The notes under the pieces: model-generated
The model's input: the letters and a program-made list of their open reading frames with translations, nothing else
Databases searched by the model: none
Told to the model about the DNA's origin: nothing
Part shown: one piece after another, positions 15,796-20,258 of the stretch
Numbering within the stretch: the stretch's first letter is position 1
How the letters are laid out: each line of letters starts with the position of its first letter
Assembly: GCA_964428935.1 (NCBI GenBank)
Contig: CAYSAG010000066.1
Location: 1-20,258, forward strand
Source: JAADHY01 sp964428935
GTDB lineage: Bacteria; Planctomycetota; Planctomycetia; Planctomycetales; Planctomycetaceae
DNA length: 20,258 nucleotides
Direction: 5' to 3'
Translations under genes and position numbers: made by a program

Positions 15796-16287
15796 ATGGA
15801 CTACCGCTTGCGGCCAGTCGGGAAGACGTGTGCGGCCACGGGTCAGCCGCTCCAGCCCGGGTCCGTCTGCCATTCGGTGTTGGTGGAGCGAGACGGGGAG
15901 CTGGTCCGGCTGGACTTCTCGCCCGAAGGCTGGAAAGGCCCCCCCGAAGGAACCGTCGCCCACTGGCTTTGCCGGGTGCCAAACGAACCCGAAGGCAAAC
16001 CCAAGCCAGTCGACGCGGAAGAGCTCATGCAGTACTTCGAACAGCTCATGGAAGACCCTAACCCGGCTCAAGAAAAACTCTGTTACGTCCTCGGCCTGCT
16101 GCTCTTGCAAAAGAAACGGCTGAACCTGGAGGGCACTCGCGAAGTCGACGGCGTGGAGTACCTGGAGCTGACGGGCAAAATGGGCGAAGGGCCGTTTCTG
16201 GTTCGAGACCAGCACTTGACCGACGACGAGATTCGCCAGTTGCAGAAGGAGCTGAATCGGCACTTGCGGGAAGAGTGGGCCGCGTAG
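15796..16287 (+). CDS. Conserved Cys/His-containing protein of unknown function, 163 aa
   Basis: The ATG at 15796 follows AGGAAC about 9 nt upstream; an earlier in-frame ATG at 15742 would add 18 unconvincing residues. The N-terminal block GKTCAATGQPLQPGSVCHSVL with later DFSPEGWKGPPEG and AHWLCRVP suggests a small Cys/His-bearing fold, possibly metal-binding. Then follow two helical segments (ELMQYFEQLMEDPNPAQEKL, LGLLLLQKKRL) and a strand-rich part ending in GEGPFLVRDQHLTDDEIRQL. From memory this protein type recurs in planctomycetes next to a lipoprotein gene, as it does here with 201 bp between them. No biochemical function can be assigned. Confidence 0.85.
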   Translation: MDYRLRPVGKTCAATGQPLQPGSVCHSVLVERDGELVRLDFSPEGWKGPPEGTVAHWLCRVPNEPEGKPKPVDAEELMQYFEQLMEDPNPAQEKLCYVLGLLLLQKKRLNLEGTREVDGVEYLELTGKMGEGPFLVRDQHLTDDEIRQLQKELNRHLREEWAA

Positions 16288-16488
16288 CGAGTGGCCGGCG
16301 TCGGTCCGGCTTTCGGGCGGCGTTTCGCGAGGACTGGGTCGACCGAGCTGGTCGACTTCCACCCCGCCTGGCCACCCACTCGGCTTTGCCGAACCGCTGG
16401 TCGCCAGCCGAGCCACCGTCTCGACGCCCTCTGCAAAGCCAACGACACGCCCAGGACGGGACGAAACGGAGGACAGGGACGGACGAGC

Positions 16489-17883
16489 ATGCGAGCAGAC
16501 AGCCACGGTGTGTCCAACGTAGCGTCGGGCCGCTCCGCCTCGGACCGGCCGCTCGAGCCAACCGCCGGTCGCCCTCGGCTGCCGACTGCGACCAGGCCGG
16601 CGCACGTTCAAACGGCTCTCCTGGCGGCTGGGCTGGCCGTGGCCGCCTTGGCCGGCTGTGCGTCGACTCGCCCGTTCGCTTGGTGGCCGGGCCGTCCGTT
16701 GAACTGTGTCTTGCCCGAGGACGCGTCGCTGGAGCAAGTCGTCGGACAGCTCAACCAAAACGTCGTCCCGTCGTGGCGCTCCACCGACGTCCGCCTGACG
16801 GCTCGACAAGGCAACGGCATTCCCGTCACCCTGACGGCCATTCTGGCCGTTCAGGAGCCGCGCCGGCTGCGTCTGATTGCCACCAACTCGTTCGGCAACA
16901 ACGAATTCGACTTGGGGTCGAACGACCAGCGGTTCTGGTTTTGGGTTCGGCGAGCCGAGCCGAAATGTGTGCTGACAGCCTCTTACGAGGACCTGCCGCG
17001 GCTGTCGCAACAACTGCGGGTTCCGTTTCAGCCGGAGTGGCTCATGCAGGTCCTGGGGGTGGTGCGGCTGGACCCCGAGCGTCTGTCTTTGGAACGCGTC
17101 GACCGGTACCGCGTGCGTTTGGTGTCGCACGAGACCACGCTGCAAGGCACGCCCGTTCGCAAGGTGGTCGTGGTCGACACGTGCCGCGGAGTCGCCGTCG
17201 AGCACGCCTTGTACGACTCGGCCGGACACCTACTGGCTCGCGCCACCCTCTCGGACCACCAACGCGACTCACTGACCGGCGCCGTCGTCCCGCACCGAAT
17301 CGACCTGGACTGGCCTCCCACCGGACTGCACCTGACGTTGCGGCTGGGCAAGGTCGAGGTGAACCCGGTGGGAATTGCCGACCGAATCTGGCAACTGCCC
17401 GACTACCCGGACAGCCAAGTGGTCGACCTGGCTCGAGCATTCGGACCGGTTCGCCCGGTCAGCGGCACCGAGTGGCGCTCGGCCGGTTCGTCTGGCGACG
17501 CTGCCTCGACCCAGCGCGACGGCCGCAGCCACGCGGCCTTGCCAACGCCCTCGGCTCCCGGCCAAACTGGGAACGCCGGTGCTCCGCCGTTCGGCTCGCC
17601 TGTCGGGTCGTCGCCGTTCGAACGGTCGAAGCCGAGTCGCTCGTTCGAGCCGACTGCGTCCGAGCCTTCGGCCCTGGAGCCGCCGTTCGAGCCGGGCACG
17701 TCGCGGTGGGCGGCGCCCGAGCCGTCAGCGGCGTTCGAAGCGTCAGCGCCGTTCGAGCCGTCCCCGACACGCGGCGACGCGTCGGGCTGGCCGGCACGAA
17801 GCTCCGGGCTCCAGCCGACGACCGGAACGGCCGGCTCCACGTCGACGCTCTGGAGAAAAAGCACCAGCTCCGGCCTGCGGTGA
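16489..17883 (+). CDS. Outer-membrane lipoprotein with LolA/DUF4292-like domain and Pro/Phe/Glu-rich tail
   Basis: 464 aa from the ATG at 16489. A hydrophobic stretch TALLAAGLAVAALAGC ends in a lipobox with the lipidated Cys at residue 57, so the basic/polar n-region is unusually long. The middle (about 70-320) alternates polar and hydrophobic strands (VRLTARQGNGIPVTLTAILA, RLRLIATNSFGNNEFDLGS, FWFWVRR, ALYDSAGHLLARATLS), as in the LolA/LolB-like or DUF4292 lipoprotein fold, which suggests lipid or lipoprotein binding in the periplasm. The final 140 residues are low complexity with recurring PFE(P/R)S units and are probably disordered. It follows the 163-aa gene, and mobA starts 60 bp later. 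The family assignment is by pattern only. Confidence 0.85.
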   Translation: MRADSHGVSNVASGRSASDRPLEPTAGRPRLPTATRPAHVQTALLAAGLAVAALAGCASTRPFAWWPGRPLNCVLPEDASLEQVVGQLNQNVVPSWRSTDVRLTARQGNGIPVTLTAILAVQEPRRLRLIATNSFGNNEFDLGSNDQRFWFWVRRAEPKCVLTASYEDLPRLSQQLRVPFQPEWLMQVLGVVRLDPERLSLERVDRYRVRLVSHETTLQGTPVRKVVVVDTCRGVAVEHALYDSAGHLLARATLSDHQRDSLTGAVVPHRIDLDWPPTGLHLTLRLGKVEVNPVGIADRIWQLPDYPDSQVVDLARAFGPVRPVSGTEWRSAGSSGDAASTQRDGRSHAALPTPSAPGQTGNAGAPPFGSPVGSSPFERSKPSRSFEPTASEPSALEPPFEPGTSRWAAPEPSAAFEASAPFEPSPTRGDASGWPARSSGLQPTTGTAGSTSTLWRKSTSSGLR

Positions 17884-17943
17884 GCCGGACCACCCTGCGG
17901 CCGGTGGCGACCAACCGGTGAGCGGGCAGGGCGGCTGGTCGAC

Positions 17944-18852
17944 GTGGAAGCCTCGACGTCGTGTCGTCCTGCAGCGCGACGTGTCGTTTTGCAGTCGCAG
18001 CGCCACGCGCAGCGGGGCGAGCTGAGAAACCGAGCCGGCCGCGCGGCGGAAGTCTTCTTCGGCAGCAACCCCAACCTGTTCGCGTGGAGCGAACCAGACG
18101 TGCCCGAGCTGCCCGACTCAACCCGACCCGACCGACGGAACGGCCCGTCGGCCTCCTCGCCCAGCCAGCCGCGAGCCGCCGAAGCCGCCGACCCGGCGCC
18201 GAGCCTCCGGCTGGGTGGCGTCGTCTTGTGCGGAGGTCGCAGCTCGCGAATGGGCCGCGAAAAGGCCTGGCTGCCGTTCGGCACCGAGCCCATGCTGGCA
18301 CGCGTGGTTCGGTTGGTCCGGCAGGCCGCGGAGCCGGTGGTGGTCGTCGCCGGACCGGCTCAGACGTTGCCGCCCTTGCCGGACGACGTGCTGGTGGCGC
18401 GGGACGAGCAACCGTACTGGGGTCCGCTGGGCGGGTTGGCAGTCGGGCTGGAACGGCTGGCGGAGCTGGCGGACGTCGCGTTCGTGGCCTCTTGCGACTG
18501 CCCCTTGCTGCTGCCAGAATTCGTTCGGCACCTGGCCGGACAACTGGACGACCACCAAGCCGCCGTGCCGTTCGACGCCGACCACCACTTCGGCCTGGCG
18601 GCGGTTTACCGAGTGGAAGTGGCGGGGCGAGCGAGGCGTCTGCTGGCCGAAGGACGTCGGAGCCTCCGGGCGCTGTTGGAGGAGTGTGACGTCCACTGGG
18701 TGAGCCTCGACAGCCTGCGACGGGTCGACCCGCAGTTGCTGTCGCTGAGGAACGTCAACACGCCCGACGACTACCGAACCGCGTTGAAGCTGGCTGGACT
18801 GGCGGGCGGCGAGCAAGAACCGGGCGAGCAAGAACCGAGCGTGTCCGGGTGA
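17944..18852 (+). CDS. mobA: Molybdenum cofactor guanylyltransferase (MobA-like)
   Basis: The largest frame begins with GTG at 17944 (302 aa); a GTG at 18100 would give 250 aa, closer to the usual 190-210, so the start is uncertain. Triplet use looks coding from about 18040, which favours a start before 18100. The nucleotidyltransferase signature GGVVLCGGRSSRMGREKAW (91-109 in the long form) is followed by the family's YWGPLGGLAVGL and ASCDCPLLLPE (metal-binding Asp), then FGLAAVYRVE and a C-terminal VNTPDDY. The enzyme adds GMP to molybdopterin to make the guanine dinucleotide cofactor; a MobA-like protein acting on another sugar or cofactor is less likely because moeA follows. The C-terminus ends in a duplicated GEQEP. 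Confidence 0.9.
   Translation: MEASTSCRPAARRVVLQSQRHAQRGELRNRAGRAAEVFFGSNPNLFAWSEPDVPELPDSTRPDRRNGPSASSPSQPRAAEAADPAPSLRLGGVVLCGGRSSRMGREKAWLPFGTEPMLARVVRLVRQAAEPVVVVAGPAQTLPPLPDDVLVARDEQPYWGPLGGLAVGLERLAELADVAFVASCDCPLLLPEFVRHLAGQLDDHQAAVPFDADHHFGLAAVYRVEVAGRARRLLAEGRRSLRALLEECDVHWVSLDSLRRVDPQLLSLRNVNTPDDYRTALKLAGLAGGEQEPGEQEPSVSG
18808..18837 (+). repeat. Perfect 15-bp tandem duplication in mobA
   Basis: Two adjacent copies of GGCGAGCAAGAACCG encode GEQEP-GEQEP just before the mobA stop, in the disordered tail. Probably a recent slippage event with no effect on the catalytic domain. Confidence 0.8.
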
Positions 18853-18925
18853 ACGCGAGCAGCAACGGCCGGCCCGTCGAAGCCGCAGAACCCGCCGAAG
18901 GCGAACCAGCAAGCAAAGCCAACCC

Positions 18926-20258
18926 ATGGGCAGCTCGGACGACTTCCGTTCCAACCCGGGTCACTGGGACGTTCGCATGCGTGGCTTCGCTCGTCGGGCT
19001 CGCGTGACGGAAGTCGTACGCTGGCTGGACGAGCACGTCCGACCGCTGGACGAAGCGCAGTCGGTTCCGCTGGCCGAAGCAGTCGGGCGGGTCCTGGCTC
19101 ACGAGGCCGTGGCCGGGCTGGACGTGCCGCCGTTCGACCGAGCGGCCATGGACGGTTACGCCTTGCGCGGCGAGGAGACCATTGGCGCGGGGCCCTACAA
19201 CCCGTTGCCCTTTCGCGTGGTGGGGCAAGCGCTGCCGGGACGGCCGTTCGAGGGCGAGGTGCTGCCGGGCACGGCGGTGCGAATTACGACCGGAGCACCG
19301 CTGCCGGCCGGTGCCGACGCCGTGGTGCCGGCGGAGTTTACTCGCGAGTCGGGCGACGTGGTCGAAGTGACCGAGGCCGTTCCGCCCAGCCGACACGTGG
19401 GCCGGAAGGGCGAGGACGTGCGGGCCGGAAGCGTCGTCCTGCCCCGCGGACGTCGGCTGCGTCCGCAAGACGTCGCGCTGCTGGCTTCCGTGGGGTTCGA
19501 CTCGGTGCCCGTTCTCCGCCGCCCCCGAGTCCGAATCATTGCCACGGGCAACGAACTGGTGCCGCCCGGACTGGAGCGGCGGCCGTTCGAAATCTACGAC
19601 GCGAACACCAGCTTGCTGCGGGCGCTGGTCGAGCGGGACGGGGGCGAGGCGGCCGAGCTGGTCCACGTGGGCGACGACCGGTCGAGCATTCGGCAAATGT
19701 TGGTTCGACCCGGCGTCGACGTCGTGCTGGTCTCCGGCGGAACCAGTGTCGGACAGGAAGACTGGGCTCCGCTGGTGTTGGCCGAGGAAGGTGAGCTGGC
19801 TTTCCACGGCGTGGCCATGCGGCCGGCCAGCCCCACCGGCGTGGGACGTCTGGGAGAGGCGTTCGTCTTTCTGCTGCCGGGACACCCCGTGTCGTGCCTG
19901 TGTGCGTACGACTTTTTCGCGGGTCGGTGCGTGCGTCGGTTGGCCGGCCTGCCCGCGGACTGGCCCTACCCGGCCCGGCGTGCTCGCCTGAAAAGCAAGC
20001 TCGTTTCGGCCATTGGCCGAGTCGACTACTGCCGCGTGCGAACGAATGTTGTGCAAGCCGAACCGCTCGAACCGTGGGAACGGCCTCGGACGAACGAACC
20101 GCTGCTGGAAGCCGAGCCGCTGGCGGTGAGCGGAGCGTCGGTGCTTTCGTCGACGACGCGGGCCGACGGCTTTGTCGTCGTGCCCGAGCCGCTGGAAGGC
20201 TTCCCGGCGCAGGCCGAGGTGACGGTCTTCCTGTACGACCCGCAGCTCGAGCTTTCGC
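18926..20258 (+). CDS. moeA: Molybdopterin molybdenumtransferase MoeA (runs off right edge)
   Basis: An open frame of 444 codons runs from the ATG at 18926 to the window end without a stop. An alternative ATG at 18977 would drop 17 poorly conserved residues; neither has a clear Shine-Dalgarno. MoeA inserts molybdate into adenylylated molybdopterin. Motifs in order: DVPPFDRAAMDGYA (Met75-Asp76), RITTGAPLPAGADAVVP, RIIATGNELVPPG, VLVSGGTSVGQED (Ser270-Asp279), MRPASPTGVG, LPGHPVSCLCAYDFF and a C-terminal TRADGFVVVPEPLEGF, so only the extreme C-terminus is missing. The usual KPGKP loop is MRPASP, and PGNP is PGHP, as also seen in some non-E. coli MoeA branches (from memory). It lies 73 bp after mobA and is likely co-transcribed with it. 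Confidence 0.95.
   Translation, partial: MGSSDDFRSNPGHWDVRMRGFARRARVTEVVRWLDEHVRPLDEAQSVPLAEAVGRVLAHEAVAGLDVPPFDRAAMDGYALRGEETIGAGPYNPLPFRVVGQALPGRPFEGEVLPGTAVRITTGAPLPAGADAVVPAEFTRESGDVVEVTEAVPPSRHVGRKGEDVRAGSVVLPRGRRLRPQDVALLASVGFDSVPVLRRPRVRIIATGNELVPPGLERRPFEIYDANTSLLRALVERDGGEAAELVHVGDDRSSIRQMLVRPGVDVVLVSGGTSVGQEDWAPLVLAEEGELAFHGVAMRPASPTGVGRLGEAFVFLLPGHPVSCLCAYDFFAGRCVRRLAGLPADWPYPARRARLKSKLVSAIGRVDYCRVRTNVVQAEPLEPWERPRTNEPLLEAEPLAVSGASVLSSTTRADGFVVVPEPLEGFPAQAEVTVFLYDPQLELS

Overview
This window is a GC-rich (roughly 65%) chromosomal stretch that most likely comes from a planctomycete (Planctomycetota). The clues are the Gln/Arg-rich coiled-coil protein at the left edge with its planctomycete-style C-terminal block, a 163-aa Cys/His protein paired with a LolA-like lipoprotein, a secreted phosphodiesterase carrying a PA-IL (LecA-like) lectin domain, and long spacers between mostly monocistronic genes. 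No rRNA, tRNA, transposase, integrase, phage gene or CRISPR array was found.

Layout. 2-1129 (+): C-terminal part of a coiled-coil protein. 1035-4523 (-): secreted lectin/phosphodiesterase fusion, whose 3' end overlaps the previous gene tail to tail by 95 bp. 4963-6330 (-): HD-superfamily phosphohydrolase. 6972-7568 and 7886-8980 (+): def and fmt, the pair that formylates initiator Met-tRNA and later deformylates nascent proteins. 9217-10989 (+): ilvB, the acetolactate synthase catalytic subunit, followed by an unrecognised 80-aa gene instead of ilvN, and then a strong inverted repeat. 11729-12601 (-): LOG-family phosphoribohydrolase. 12615-13969: 1.35 kb with no convincing conserved gene but several perfect hairpins. 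13970-15274 (-): PP2C-type phosphatase with two membrane segments. 15796-16287 and 16489-17883 (+): the 163-aa protein and the lipoprotein. 17944-18852 and 18926-20258 (+): mobA and moeA, two molybdenum-cofactor genes; moeA runs off the right edge.

Most of the genes are housekeeping. The unexpected signals are compositional and structural. GATC is almost absent: 6 sites by eye, against about 65 expected by chance. Four of those six lie within 116 bp at 13289-13404, inside the gene-free, hairpin-rich stretch. Isoleucine is mostly ATT after C or G although other C/T-ending codons are mostly C-ending. The stretch around 13240-13620 is therefore the best candidate for something undescribed: a structured RNA, or a recently acquired or decaying segment. 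All counts and motif searches were done by eye without database searches.
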